A DNA stretch of 29,701 bases from a virus. The stretch is taken from positions 1-29,701 of IMG/VR virus record IMGVR_UViG_3300006192_000023. The stretch is one strand, 5' to 3'. Below, piece by piece: positions 16,446 to 24,240 of the stretch. Each line of letters starts with the position of its first letter. Position 1 is the first letter of the stretch. The notes below the pieces were generated by a model. It saw only the letters and a program-made list of their open reading frames with translations. It was not told the DNA's origin and ran no database searches. Both the position numbers and the translations under genes were made by a program.

Positions 16446-16844
16446 TTAGTTTTGATTTTTTCTAATATGCTCTACCACTCCGTTATCATCTGGCGCCCCC
16501 CACTCTCTATTTATATTTATTTGCAGCTTATTATAAGTTGCTGTAACGAGATCATCGGCATCATATCCCATGTGGGTAGCGCAATCAAGTAATAGCATAA
16601 ATACATCGGAAAGCTCTTCTCCTACATGCTCTAATCTTAAAATTAAATCAGCATCTTCTACTCTGTTGATAGTAATAAAGAAAGAAGAAAGAGCTTCAAT
16701 TAACTCTTCTGACTCTTTTTTTAGATGATGAGCAATGGGAAGTGAACGCTCATGATTGAAAACTCCCTCATTAAATTGTTTATCCGACCACTCGCTTACC
16801 TCATTCATTAATGCTTGTAAGCGTTCTAATCCTTTTTCATTCAT
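16446..16844 (-). CDS. MazG-like dNTP pyrophosphohydrolase (DUF550-like)
   Basis: A 132-residue all-helical protein. WSDKQFNEG (19-27), HLKKESEELIEA (40-51) and EELSDVFMLL (76-85) match the MazG/DUF550 pattern, where the E-x-x-E and E-x-x-D residues bind magnesium and the enzyme splits pyrophosphate from a dNTP. DUF550 includes MazZ, the dATP/dGTP-cleaving partner of PurZ in phages using 2-aminoadenine, but no PurZ is encoded in this window. More simply it may balance nucleotide pools or act against stress signalling. Confidence 0.7.
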   Translation of the reverse strand: MNEKGLERLQALMNEVSEWSDKQFNEGVFNHERSLPIAHHLKKESEELIEALSSFFITINRVEDADLILRLEHVGEELSDVFMLLLDCATHMGYDADDLVTATYNKLQININREWGAPDDNGVVEHIRKNQN

Positions 16845-16857
16845 AATAACCTTCTTT

Positions 16858-18138
16858 TTATGCGATCCGTTGCCGAATCAGGTTTATATTCTGTTTTACT
16901 ATTCCAACGATGCGATCGTGGTACTCTGATTTCTTATTACATACCCCACGGGATTGTACAACATTCATGGTTTTTAGGTTTACTTCTACCGTTTCAAGAC
17001 GTTTCTCTTCAATATGAGCAGAGAGGATAAGTGAATCTTCACGTGACCAATAATCAGCACTGTACACACAATGATGCATAAACTCGCCCTCCTCGAGAAA
17101 CTCATGTACGCTAGTCAGAACAGATACCCTGATAAGTCCATCGGAGAACTCAATGCCAAAGAACTTGCCTTTCAGCTTACGGTATTCTTCCTCATGCTTT
17201 GCAGCCTCGGCTCGTTTCTTTTCTATGTTCTTTTTAGCTTCTATATCCCTGACTTTATTCACAGCCTTATCATGTGCCAATGTCAGGTTGTCCGGGCATA
17301 CATAAAAAGCATTACGCACATCCTTACCCAGCTTTTCAAGCATCCTTAAGTAATCAAGCCATATTGAGGCATCTTTCACTATGTAATTGTTACGGATGCA
17401 TATCTTTACCGATTGCCAGTAGTCAATATTCCTACGATTGCTTAGGTATTTAAGCAATGAGTACTGCTTTGCCTTTATCAGAGTTTCTGCCATCGGATTA
17501 GTTAGTAATAGCCTAAATAAATCAAGTGGGCTAATACCGTAAAAGTGACCTTTAAATCCGTTACGCTTAATGTTGTGGATATAGCTTCTTGTCGGATAGA
17601 TGTAGGAAGCAAAGATGTTGTACTTTGCTTCTCTTCTTGGCTCGCTTCTGACTTCCAGCGGTGAGTTCCAATCCCATAAATCGTAATACATGAAACTCTG
17701 TTTAGTACACCGATACATCAGAATGGTTTGTCCGTCTGACGTTATCCAGTTTTGAACGGCTTCTCGCACTTCGAACTGTGCCGGATAACCTACTTTGCAG
17801 GTTCTGCTTGCAACAAAGTGTCTTAGTACTTGGAAGCCTTTGAATGAAGTGAAAATGCTATAATATTCTCTTATTTCCTCTTTACGCTTCCGCCCACTTT
17901 CTACTTTAAGATGTTTCCCACAATGAGGGCAAGTAGCCCCACATAATTGATGAAGTAATGGACCTCCATACGGTTGCCATGTATGACCGCATTCCGTGCA
18001 CCAAATTGATTTCTTACGCAGATAGCCGGTCTTCTCAAAGCAATGTTCAATTGCCCATTCCCTTTGTTTATCAGTTATGGCAGGTAGCTTACTGCTTAGT
18101 TCGGCTACCTGTTTTTGTAGTTTCGTTTTTGGTTTCAT
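16858..18138 (-). CDS. pcfJ: PcfJ-like protein
   Basis: A 426-residue protein of the PcfJ family, first noted on the conjugative plasmid pCF10 and widespread in Bacteroides phages; its biochemical role is not settled. It begins with a zinc-ribbon-like region (WCTECGHTW, then CGATCPHCGKHL; Cys47, 50, 70, 73). The family core near the C-terminus has FMHHCVYSADYW and SLILSAHIEEKRLETVEV. The PcfK gene sits directly upstream with a 2-base gap, the pairing seen on plasmids. Confidence 0.8.
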   Translation of the reverse strand: MKPKTKLQKQVAELSSKLPAITDKQREWAIEHCFEKTGYLRKKSIWCTECGHTWQPYGGPLLHQLCGATCPHCGKHLKVESGRKRKEEIREYYSIFTSFKGFQVLRHFVASRTCKVGYPAQFEVREAVQNWITSDGQTILMYRCTKQSFMYYDLWDWNSPLEVRSEPRREAKYNIFASYIYPTRSYIHNIKRNGFKGHFYGISPLDLFRLLLTNPMAETLIKAKQYSLLKYLSNRRNIDYWQSVKICIRNNYIVKDASIWLDYLRMLEKLGKDVRNAFYVCPDNLTLAHDKAVNKVRDIEAKKNIEKKRAEAAKHEEEYRKLKGKFFGIEFSDGLIRVSVLTSVHEFLEEGEFMHHCVYSADYWSREDSLILSAHIEEKRLETVEVNLKTMNVVQSRGVCNKKSEYHDRIVGIVKQNINLIRQRIA

Positions 18139-18140
18139 AA

Positions 18141-18566
18141 CTAAAACAATGTGGGTTGCAAAATATTCTCTTTGGCTGCTTTCTCTGCTTTCTTTTCGAG
18201 CTTTTTCTTTCTATCCTCTTCAATCTTCTTCATTTCTTTAGCCTCGTATTCTTTAAGAGCGGCTTCCTTAGCTGAACGCTTCTCCTCTTCGGTCAGCTCA
18301 ACGACGTGGTTTACAACTACCTTGGCATTAACCGGAATAATATTCTTGATACCGTCTTCATCGTAATAATGAATGGCCATGCCAAAAATCTCATCATCAC
18401 TAAATCCATTGCATCCTGACTTTTGCACTTCCTGCAGAATGTAGTTACAGCACTCGTCTATATTCTTATTTTCCTTAGCATAGGAAGCCGCAAAGAGTTG
18501 ATCTTCTTTTGCTCTTTGTTCCAAGTACTCCCTAATTGTCTTTTTAAATGCTTCACTTGTTTTCAT
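18141..18566 (-). CDS. pcfK: PcfK-like protein
   Basis: A 141-residue protein: the N-terminal half (MKTSEAFKKTIREYLEQRA to about residue 75, including CNYILQEVQKSGCNGFSDDE) matches the PcfK family, and the C-terminal half is a long highly charged helix (EAKEMKKIEEDRKKKLEKKA) ending ILQPTLF. The short hydrophobic end could be a clamp- or partner-binding peptide (QPTLF resembles a PCNA/beta-clamp motif), which is inference. It overlaps the gene upstream by 14 bases. Confidence 0.75.
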   Translation of the reverse strand: MKTSEAFKKTIREYLEQRAKEDQLFAASYAKENKNIDECCNYILQEVQKSGCNGFSDDEIFGMAIHYYDEDGIKNIIPVNAKVVVNHVVELTEEEKRSAKEAALKEYEAKEMKKIEEDRKKKLEKKAEKAAKENILQPTLF

Positions 18567-18909
18567 CTTGATCTTGTTTTAAAGGTTCCCAATCGGCCGG
18601 TATCTTGGCCCATTTTCTAAATGATTCATTAAATTCGTCCAAGTCTCCGAAAAGATCCAGCTTGGATTTTTCAGTTGTAACCATATTCGCAAATTCGGAG
18701 AAATACCTATCAGCACAACGAACAAAATCATTATGCATCTTTTTTAATTGCCCAAGTAATAATCCTCTTTCTTGCATAATATCACTAGCCTCTTCAACAA
18801 GGCTATTAGCTTCACAATTCAACAAATGAGCTGCCGATAGCAACATATTCATTCTGTCAATGCTGCCATCTTTGACGGCTGCATCTATTAAATCTTTCTT
18901 TGCTTTCAT
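18553..18909 (-). CDS. Hypothetical helical protein
   Basis: A 118-residue, helical, soluble protein with no recognised family. The chosen ATG (18909) follows GCCGATT directly, as at the NinG start, and lies 8 bases after the preceding stop. An alternative ATG at 18939 would add ten residues overlapping the upstream gene. The stretch DFVRCADRYFSEFANM and the acidic DLFGDLDEFNESF suggest protein-protein contact. It is expressed with PcfK/PcfJ. Confidence 0.6.
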   Translation of the reverse strand: MKAKKDLIDAAVKDGSIDRMNMLLSAAHLLNCEANSLVEEASDIMQERGLLLGQLKKMHNDFVRCADRYFSEFANMVTTEKSKLDLFGDLDEFNESFRKWAKIPADWEPLKQDQDENK

Positions 18910-18916
18910 AATCGGC

Positions 18917-19126
18917 CTAAACGTTTGTTGATTTTTCAATTGAGCGATTCTCTACACAATCAGGTCTATTATCACTCCAAGAACCGTTTTTAAGGTACCG
19001 ACTAGAATAAACGGGCCCATTTTTAACGTGCAGCTTAATACATCCGCATTTCTCACACTGTTCGCCTTTATAGGCTGTTTCCAACAATTCCCATGGCAGG
19101 GAATATGGTTTCCATTTGTGTCTCAT
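18917..19126 (-). CDS. Small putative zinc-finger protein
   Basis: A 69-residue protein with CEKCGC near residue 24 and no second clear CxxC pair; a later Cys (RPDCVENR) might complete a site. Otherwise it is basic and aromatic at the N-terminus (MRHKWKPYSLPWELLE). It begins 9 bases after a perfect TAACCAATTAAA leader, whose TAA is also the stop of the ATPase gene upstream. Function unknown. Confidence 0.6.
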   Translation of the reverse strand: MRHKWKPYSLPWELLETAYKGEQCEKCGCIKLHVKNGPVYSSRYLKNGSWSDNRPDCVENRSIEKSTNV

Positions 19127-19135
19127 ACTTTTCTG

Positions 19136-19147
19136 TTTAATTGGTTA
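19136..19147 (-). promoter_or_regulatory. Recurrent leader TAACCAATTAAA
   Basis: Perfect copy on the coding strand, 9 bases before the ATG at 19126; its first three bases are the stop codon of the DnaC-like gene. See the finding on this repeated leader. Confidence 0.6.
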
Positions 19148-19837
19148 TAGTCTTCGGCTTTCGCCGTTTAATTCGATTATGTTAAACATCTCTTTTACTC
19201 TATCAGCTATGTATCTTCCATATACCTCAGGAATTGCTCCTTTAAGCATATTAGTGGAAACATACGTCTTTGCATCCGTTCTCTGCTCATATCTCATCTG
19301 GAAGATAAACTGCATGACATTCATTTCAGTACCAAAATACTTGCCCGGGATAGGTTCACGTCCCAACTCGTCAAAAGCAACGCTTATTGGTTTATCTGAT
19401 GATACATATCTGTTTATACCTTGAATGCCTTGCATAGAGTACTCGGTTACCACTTTTGAAGCAGACGTAATCAAAAAACCTCCTGAGCATCCATTTGCTT
19501 TACTATATAGCATCTGAAATTCACGGCATATTTTGAGCATGGTTGACTTTCCGGTGCCAATGTTACCACACAGCCACAATCCCTTCATTGAATCAAATAC
19601 AGAGCTTCTATTTATCAAATACAAGAATATTTCATTCAGGAGTGATGGATCATCTACTTGAAAATCGGGACAAACCCTCCAACAAGCGATTCGAAACAGT
19701 TCCTGAGGCTTCAAGCTTCTGATATCAACACCTTTAGCGATTGATGGCATTTGTTTATTCACTGAATATTTCGGTATTGTTAGCCCTATTTGAGGAATTA
19801 CTTGATCTACCTTCTTGGTTTTGCAATCTCTTTCCAT
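19145..19837 (-). CDS. DnaC/DnaI-like AAA+ ATPase (helicase loader)
   Basis: A 230-residue ATPase with Walker A GNIGTGKST (91-99), Walker B VAFDEL (153-158) and a sensor-1-like YVSTNM (192-197), followed by a possible Arg finger in YIADRV. It should load the replicative helicase on phage DNA, probably with the DUF6291 protein encoded just upstream. The ATG at 19837 gives an 83-base overlap with that gene; an ATG at 19750, five bases after its stop, would give 201 residues. The extra N-terminus (GLTIPKYSVNKQMPSIAKG) looks protein-like, so the longer form is kept with doubt. Confidence 0.8.
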   Translation of the reverse strand: MERDCKTKKVDQVIPQIGLTIPKYSVNKQMPSIAKGVDIRSLKPQELFRIACWRVCPDFQVDDPSLLNEIFLYLINRSSVFDSMKGLWLCGNIGTGKSTMLKICREFQMLYSKANGCSGGFLITSASKVVTEYSMQGIQGINRYVSSDKPISVAFDELGREPIPGKYFGTEMNVMQFIFQMRYEQRTDAKTYVSTNMLKGAIPEVYGRYIADRVKEMFNIIELNGESRRL

Positions 19838-20468
19838 TTAGCCATTTTTGATATTGGTTTTTAGTTTCTGGGAAAACAAGCCCCTGCCAATTACCGATAG
19901 TAGCCTGTTCAATCAGCTCAATTACAAATTCTTCATCGTACTCCGTAACTTTATCAAGAGCAAGCTGCAAGGTTGCAGGAAGTTTCTTTTTCCATTTAGG
20001 AGTATCCAATAACAGTTCCCATGACTTCAAAAACTTTTCGGATTTAAAAGGCATGTTTAATTTCAACTCGTTTTTAATCCTCTTATTTTTATTTTTGGGT
20101 ATTACTACTTCTTCATTTACATTATAATTATCATTATAATTCTCATTAGGTTTAACATTGGTTTCGAGTTGGTTATGTTTTGGTTCTGTTTCGGTTTCAG
20201 GTATGTTATTTCTAGGTTTATCTTTGGTTTCCATATTACTAGGTCTACCACCCTGTTTGCCATTCTCGTAACGTTTGTTATTCCTATCAATTTGAGGTTT
20301 CATAAGCGTAAAGATGCTACGAGCGATAGGCTTTAGATCATCAGGTTCATTACCATTTAGGCTATACTCCATTATAGCCGTGTAAATCTCACCCTGAACA
20401 TCTCTCGGCAAATCCTTGATTGCTTCGTAGAAACTTCGGTAAAAAATAAAACTTTCTCTCATTGTCAT
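19755..20468 (-). CDS. DUF6291-type replication protein
   Basis: A 237-residue protein. Residues 1-75 (ESFIFYRSFYEAIKDLPRDV, ending in RNNKRYENGKQGGRPSN) match the DUF6291 domain common in Bacteroidetes phage replication genes. The middle is a hydrophilic linker built of three degenerate 11-residue repeats beginning ETKDKP, ETETEP and ETNVKP, then an Asn/Tyr run. The C-terminal part (FVIELIEQATIGNWQGLVFP, then YQKWL) resembles the DnaD/DnaT-like tail that contacts helicase or ssDNA. It precedes the helicase-loader ATPase, and its own linker DNA is a candidate origin. Confidence 0.7.
   Translation of the reverse strand: MTMRESFIFYRSFYEAIKDLPRDVQGEIYTAIMEYSLNGNEPDDLKPIARSIFTLMKPQIDRNNKRYENGKQGGRPSNMETKDKPRNNIPETETEPKHNQLETNVKPNENYNDNYNVNEEVVIPKNKNKRIKNELKLNMPFKSEKFLKSWELLLDTPKWKKKLPATLQLALDKVTEYDEEFVIELIEQATIGNWQGLVFPETKNQYQKWLNGKRLQNQEGRSSNSSNRANNTEIFSE
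20092..20146. other. AT-rich stretch beside iteron-like repeats
   Basis: A strongly AT-rich segment inside the replication gene, with CATTATAATT twice (20120-20129 and 20132-20141). It directly adjoins the 33-bp repeats and could be the duplex-unwinding part of an origin. It also encodes the Asn/Tyr run, so composition alone proves nothing. Confidence 0.35.
20147..20245. repeat. Three 33-bp iteron-like repeats, candidate replication origin
   Basis: GGTTTC occurs at 20160, 20193 and 20226, exactly 33 bases apart, and TAGGTTTA at 20147 and 20213, 66 apart; the middle unit has TTGGTTCT at the matching place. Units 1 and 3 agree at 17 of their first 19 bases. The array lies in the middle of the replication gene, as the iterons of lambda lie in gene O. 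It might instead reflect only the 11-residue protein repeat. Confidence 0.45.
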
Positions 20469-20480
20469 TAATATTAATCG

Positions 20481-20509
20481 TAAAGCTAAGTTGCCGCTTA
20501 TAAGTGAAA
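20481..20509 (-). promoter_or_regulatory. Weak promoter candidate before the DUF6291 gene
   Basis: In the 68-base gap after the helicase-methyltransferase, the minus strand has TTTG, then 21 bases, then TAGCTTTA (one mismatch to TAnnTTTG). The spacing suits a Bacteroidetes promoter, but the start would be almost leaderless, so support is weak. Confidence 0.25.
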
Positions 20510-20536
20510 CAAAGAACTTATACGAGCTATCAATAC

Positions 20537-23134
20537 TTAAATAACATCCAATAAATCAAATAAAACCGGTACATCAACCTTTGATTCAGCTCCTCTGCAG
20601 TAAACAGCCCCATCGATAAAATATTGCGGATTTAATTCTACAGCCCAACCGATGCGCCCTAAAACTATTGCACGATAAGGAACAGTCATCAAACCGCCAA
20701 AAGGATCCAGCACGATATCTCCCGGATTACTCATCTGAGATATTACGCGATCAGCAATATCAAACTGCATCGGACAGAGGTGCATCTCTTTACCTTTGCT
20801 CCATTGTGAGCCGTTAAGTGTGCGCATTCTCGTTATATCTGTCCAAACTTCATCACTCCAGCTTTGAGGCTGTAATAACATGAACCCGGAAGGAAGCTTT
20901 CCTTTCATCTCAAGTGTTTCAGCAATCTTAACGATATACTCAAAGTCCCATACTTCCTCTAAAGAGTACTTTTTGAAAGCCCTGAAGATTTGTTTTGCAT
21001 CAAGTTTTGCCAATTCTTCAGGTGTGATACCACGATTGCCGGAACTCCTTGTAAATCCGGCTGCATCAAGCTGCCAACGAGCACGGGAATAGCCGTTTGG
21101 ATTAATCCATTCCTTTTTATCTTTATCCCAGTCCTTTTTTTGTTTTTGTACCGGAATATCGGCGTATGCGTTCGTCCTATCAGTGGCCGGCTTACGGAAA
21201 TAAAGAAGATATTCAGGCATGCCGACTCCCATCTTGGTACCGTCCTTGCATTGTTCGCTCCAACCTAGTCTATATGTTTGATTGTTTTCCCTTACTACAT
21301 CGGTAACGATGGTTTTCATGCCCATATAGGCAAAACCGTGTTTGCAATAGTGATTGATACAATCGAGATGGAAAGGGTATACAGTCTGACATCCCATGCC
21401 GGAAAGCCCCATCGGTACTATTCTATCTTTTACGTGCACAACAAAGAACCTACCAGGCATCAGTGTTCTATATGCGTTTGGAGTGAGATAATCCATCTGT
21501 TGAAAGAATTCTTCGTTGCTTTCCGAATGTCCAAAATCAGCATAATTAGGCGAATACTCGTATTGAGTGGAGAATGGTATCGATGAGAATAATAAACCAA
21601 CCGAATTATCAGGGTAACGCTTCTTGTCGGCCAACTCCGGTACGTTGTCGTTGTTCGCTATTCTAAAATTCTGCCCGGATATTTCCACGCGTTCAACGCC
21701 CATTTTGCGAGCGAGATGAGAAGCCATTTCAGCATGAGAAAGGCCGTATTTTTTTATTATTTCTGTCATTTTAGATATTAGTTTTTTATGGTTAGCCCAT
21801 TTTGTTTCTAGTGCTTTACGTACACCTCTTTCGGATTCGGTGTATATCAAATCAATACGAACGGTATCTGTTTGCAGAAATCGCTGTAAGCGGTGTACAG
21901 ATTGAATAAAGTCGTTAAACTTGTAACCTATGCCTAGGTAAATTGCCCAGCTGCAATATCTCTGAAAATTACAACCTGAACCGGCAATGACAGGTTTGGC
22001 CGACAGTTCCTGAACCTTGCCATAAGAGAAGTCGAGAATGTTCTTTTCTCTTTTTTCATAATCTTGCGCTCCGTAGATTGAAGTAATACCTGGTATTGCT
22101 TTGTCAATGGCGTGCCGTTCAGCTTCAAGATCGTGCCAAATGATACGATGTGCATCCGGATTTTCGGCTCTCAATTCCATCATCTTTGCGATACGATCGC
22201 CTAGACTATCGCGCTTCTCTTTGGCTGATTGCTCAAGCCCCAACGCTTCTGATCGGAACATGGTGTACTGGCCATTCTTTTCAATCACAGGAATACTGTG
22301 ATCAGTTGGAATCTCATGCCAGCGGATATCAAGTTCCGGAAGTATGTAACCTTCATCATCGGATGGATTTCCGGTGATATCGGAAGGCTTGTTTACAAAG
22401 AGTGCCCAAGAAGACACCCATAGCCAAAACTCCTCTTCTTTGTGCGCATGGAGAGTTAGGTTGTCAGCATGAGTTGAATCTCTCTTGAAAAACCTTGTTT
22501 TAGCCTGCGAAACATCCATCACACCTAAGAAGTCTGCATAAGCCAACAACTCTATATATTCGTTTGGAGACGGAGTGGCCGTTGCGACAAAACGGTACTT
22601 GATGTTTTCAGCCCCGCGTCTGACCTGCATAGGTCCGGCATCACCGGTAAACAGCCTCATAAACTCACGAAAAGTCTTTGAGCCACCAAGTCCACGCAAC
22701 ACAGAAGCTTCATCAAGACTTGCTACATCGAATATTCGAGGGTCAAGCCTACCGTCTCGAATACTTTCGTAGTTGGTCATATAGATACCATCTCCGTTCA
22801 TTTCTGAAGCTCTACGGATAAATTTAGGCGTTATCTCCCAGCCGAGAATGTTTTTAGCATCCTCTACGAACTCCTGTCTTACCGACAGAGGACAAACGAT
22901 AAGCCCGCTGCCGTGTCCTATTTTATCAAGAGTGCAACGTACAGCCTCCAACTGAGTAACCGTCTTGTGCAATCCGAAGGAAGCAAAGCAGGCTCTTCTC
23001 CCACCCTCAACAAGCCATTTAACCATTAGCTTATTATGAGGCTTCAAACGAGGATTTATATCATCCAAATTGAGCATAAATCCGCTCTTCTCGGACAGCT
23101 TTATCTTGTTTTTTAAAAAATCGGTATAATCCAT
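20537..23134 (-). CDS. SF2 helicase-DNA methyltransferase fusion
   Basis: An 865-residue two-part protein. The N-terminal half is a SNF2/DEAD-like helicase: Walker A variant FGLHKT (53-58, with His where Gly is usual), LDEAS (140-144), ATATPS motif III (184-189) and QSVHRLQR motif VI (411-418). The C-terminal half is a methyltransferase in which SSIPF (517-521) replaces the DPPY/SPPF motif IV, and LDPFGG (809-814) with AVELNPQYF is the SAM-binding motif. Related phage fusions are implicated in defence evasion or DNA modification. The ATG at 23134 sits 10 bases after the recurrent leader, so it is preferred to 23167. Confidence 0.8.
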   Translation of the reverse strand: MDYTDFLKNKIKLSEKSGFMLNLDDINPRLKPHNKLMVKWLVEGGRRACFASFGLHKTVTQLEAVRCTLDKIGHGSGLIVCPLSVRQEFVEDAKNILGWEITPKFIRRASEMNGDGIYMTNYESIRDGRLDPRIFDVASLDEASVLRGLGGSKTFREFMRLFTGDAGPMQVRRGAENIKYRFVATATPSPNEYIELLAYADFLGVMDVSQAKTRFFKRDSTHADNLTLHAHKEEEFWLWVSSWALFVNKPSDITGNPSDDEGYILPELDIRWHEIPTDHSIPVIEKNGQYTMFRSEALGLEQSAKEKRDSLGDRIAKMMELRAENPDAHRIIWHDLEAERHAIDKAIPGITSIYGAQDYEKREKNILDFSYGKVQELSAKPVIAGSGCNFQRYCSWAIYLGIGYKFNDFIQSVHRLQRFLQTDTVRIDLIYTESERGVRKALETKWANHKKLISKMTEIIKKYGLSHAEMASHLARKMGVERVEISGQNFRIANNDNVPELADKKRYPDNSVGLLFSSIPFSTQYEYSPNYADFGHSESNEEFFQQMDYLTPNAYRTLMPGRFFVVHVKDRIVPMGLSGMGCQTVYPFHLDCINHYCKHGFAYMGMKTIVTDVVRENNQTYRLGWSEQCKDGTKMGVGMPEYLLYFRKPATDRTNAYADIPVQKQKKDWDKDKKEWINPNGYSRARWQLDAAGFTRSSGNRGITPEELAKLDAKQIFRAFKKYSLEEVWDFEYIVKIAETLEMKGKLPSGFMLLQPQSWSDEVWTDITRMRTLNGSQWSKGKEMHLCPMQFDIADRVISQMSNPGDIVLDPFGGLMTVPYRAIVLGRIGWAVELNPQYFIDGAVYCRGAESKVDVPVLFDLLDVI

Positions 23135-23144
23135 TTTAGATTCG

Positions 23145-23156
23145 CTTAATTGGTTA
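23145..23156 (-). promoter_or_regulatory. Recurrent leader TAACCAATTAAG
   Basis: Eleven of twelve bases match the consensus TAACCAATTAAA. It lies 10 bases before the ATG at 23134 and decides the start of the helicase-methyltransferase. Confidence 0.55.
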
Positions 23157-23204
23157 TGCCATGTCAACGCTATAACAGGGACTTACTTGTATCACTTTTA
23201 CCAT

Positions 23205-23468
23205 TTACTTGTTATGTACCTTGGCGTGGCAATCTTCACATAAAGTTGTGAGACAATAAAGAAAATCCATTTCCCGACCTACAATAGACCTTCCATTGAC
23301 ATTGTAGGTTTTATGGTGAATCTCTAAATCATACGCTTTACCACACATCGTACAGCGATGGCCGTCACGCATTCTGACGGCCCGCCTTACCTCCTCCCAA
23401 TAGGGGTTACTCTTCAGAGTCGCCCGATACTTCGTCGGTCTCCCCCTCTTGTTCTTCAGTCTCCCCAT
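23205..23468 (-). CDS. HNH endonuclease
   Basis: An 87-residue HNH nuclease: WEEVRRAVRMRDGHRC leads into CTMCG (Cys39, 42), LEIHHKTYN (His51, 52) and CEDCHAKVH (Cys77, 80), the complete zinc-supported beta-beta-alpha-metal pattern. Such proteins nick DNA at packaging or recombination. The ATG at 23468 is chosen; it makes the basic N-terminus (GRLKNKRGRPTKYRATLKS) overlap the acidic tail of the upstream gene in another frame for 62 bases. The catalytic domain itself begins at about 23408, right after that stop, so a later non-ATG start is possible. Confidence 0.75.
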   Translation of the reverse strand: MGRLKNKRGRPTKYRATLKSNPYWEEVRRAVRMRDGHRCTMCGKAYDLEIHHKTYNVNGRSIVGREMDFLYCLTTLCEDCHAKVHNK

Positions 23469-24240
23469 CGTCGTTATATGTGCCATCACGGAATGGACTA
23501 TCTTCAAATAAAGCAGAATGATTCTCGTGCCTTTCGATTGGAACAACTTTGCCATTATCTTCATCTAAGAAGTCTTCTATCCAAGTATGAACCCAGACAT
23601 CACATCCATTTTCTTCCCAAACCTCAATATCACCCCATTCTGTGTCATTGAATCGGCGAACATTAACCCTTTTGTCTTCTATCTTCACCTCTGGGAGATC
23701 ATACCCAAGTTCCTTCAGCTTCTCTTCATTCAATTTACCCGAATTAAACAAATCATTCATTTCATGATTAGGTATCTGCTGTACAAGAGCAAGCCTGAAA
23801 GAGTCGTCAAGAAAAGTATAATAGCAATAATGGCCACAAACAGGTATCCTGAATGTATCTTGCATGTTAAGTTCAAAATCTTTAATGCCTTTTTTTGCAA
23901 GAGCAACATAGTCTTTGAACTCTGTATGAGCAGCTGACATTTTAGCCTCAAACTCTTTCTTCTTGGCATTGTATTCAGCTTTTATCGATTCAAACTCTGA
24001 TTCAAGATCAGGAATCCTACACTCTGCAATTTCACCGTATTTGGCACGAATTTCAGAAACCTCTTCTGCTGTCATAATACGATTGGCAATAACATTCTTT
24101 TCTTGTATCGCCACTAGGTTTTCCGACAAAGACTTTCTGACTTCATCCATCGTTTTGCAGTTTTCGAATAATCTCTCTGGGAATTTAATAGTATCAGGTA
24201 ATTTAAACTCAATACCGCTTTTTGTTTCATCCTTTTTCAT
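23407..24240 (-). CDS. Hypothetical coiled-coil protein in the recombination block
   Basis: A 277-residue protein with no recognised family. Residues about 35-120 are a charged coiled coil (ESEFESIKAEYNAKKKEFEA), then comes a compact mixed domain (FRIPVCGHYCYYTFLDDSFR, KVPIERHE-like strands) and a very acidic tail (EEQEGETDEVSGDSEE). The acidic end resembles the partner-binding tails of ssDNA-binding proteins. Its place between the RecE-like nuclease and HNH genes points to DNA metabolism; that is inference only. Confidence 0.55.
   Translation of the reverse strand: MKKDETKSGIEFKLPDTIKFPERLFENCKTMDEVRKSLSENLVAIQEKNVIANRIMTAEEVSEIRAKYGEIAECRIPDLESEFESIKAEYNAKKKEFEAKMSAAHTEFKDYVALAKKGIKDFELNMQDTFRIPVCGHYCYYTFLDDSFRLALVQQIPNHEMNDLFNSGKLNEEKLKELGYDLPEVKIEDKRVNVRRFNDTEWGDIEVWEENGCDVWVHTWIEDFLDEDNGKVVPIERHENHSALFEDSPFRDGTYNDDGETEEQEGETDEVSGDSEE

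Noticed and set aside
23157-23204. 16-codon ORF (MVKVIQVSPCYSVDMA) directly after the HNH stop
   Set aside because: The TAAATG junction and a stop in the leader motif are suggestive, but it is too short to support as a gene.
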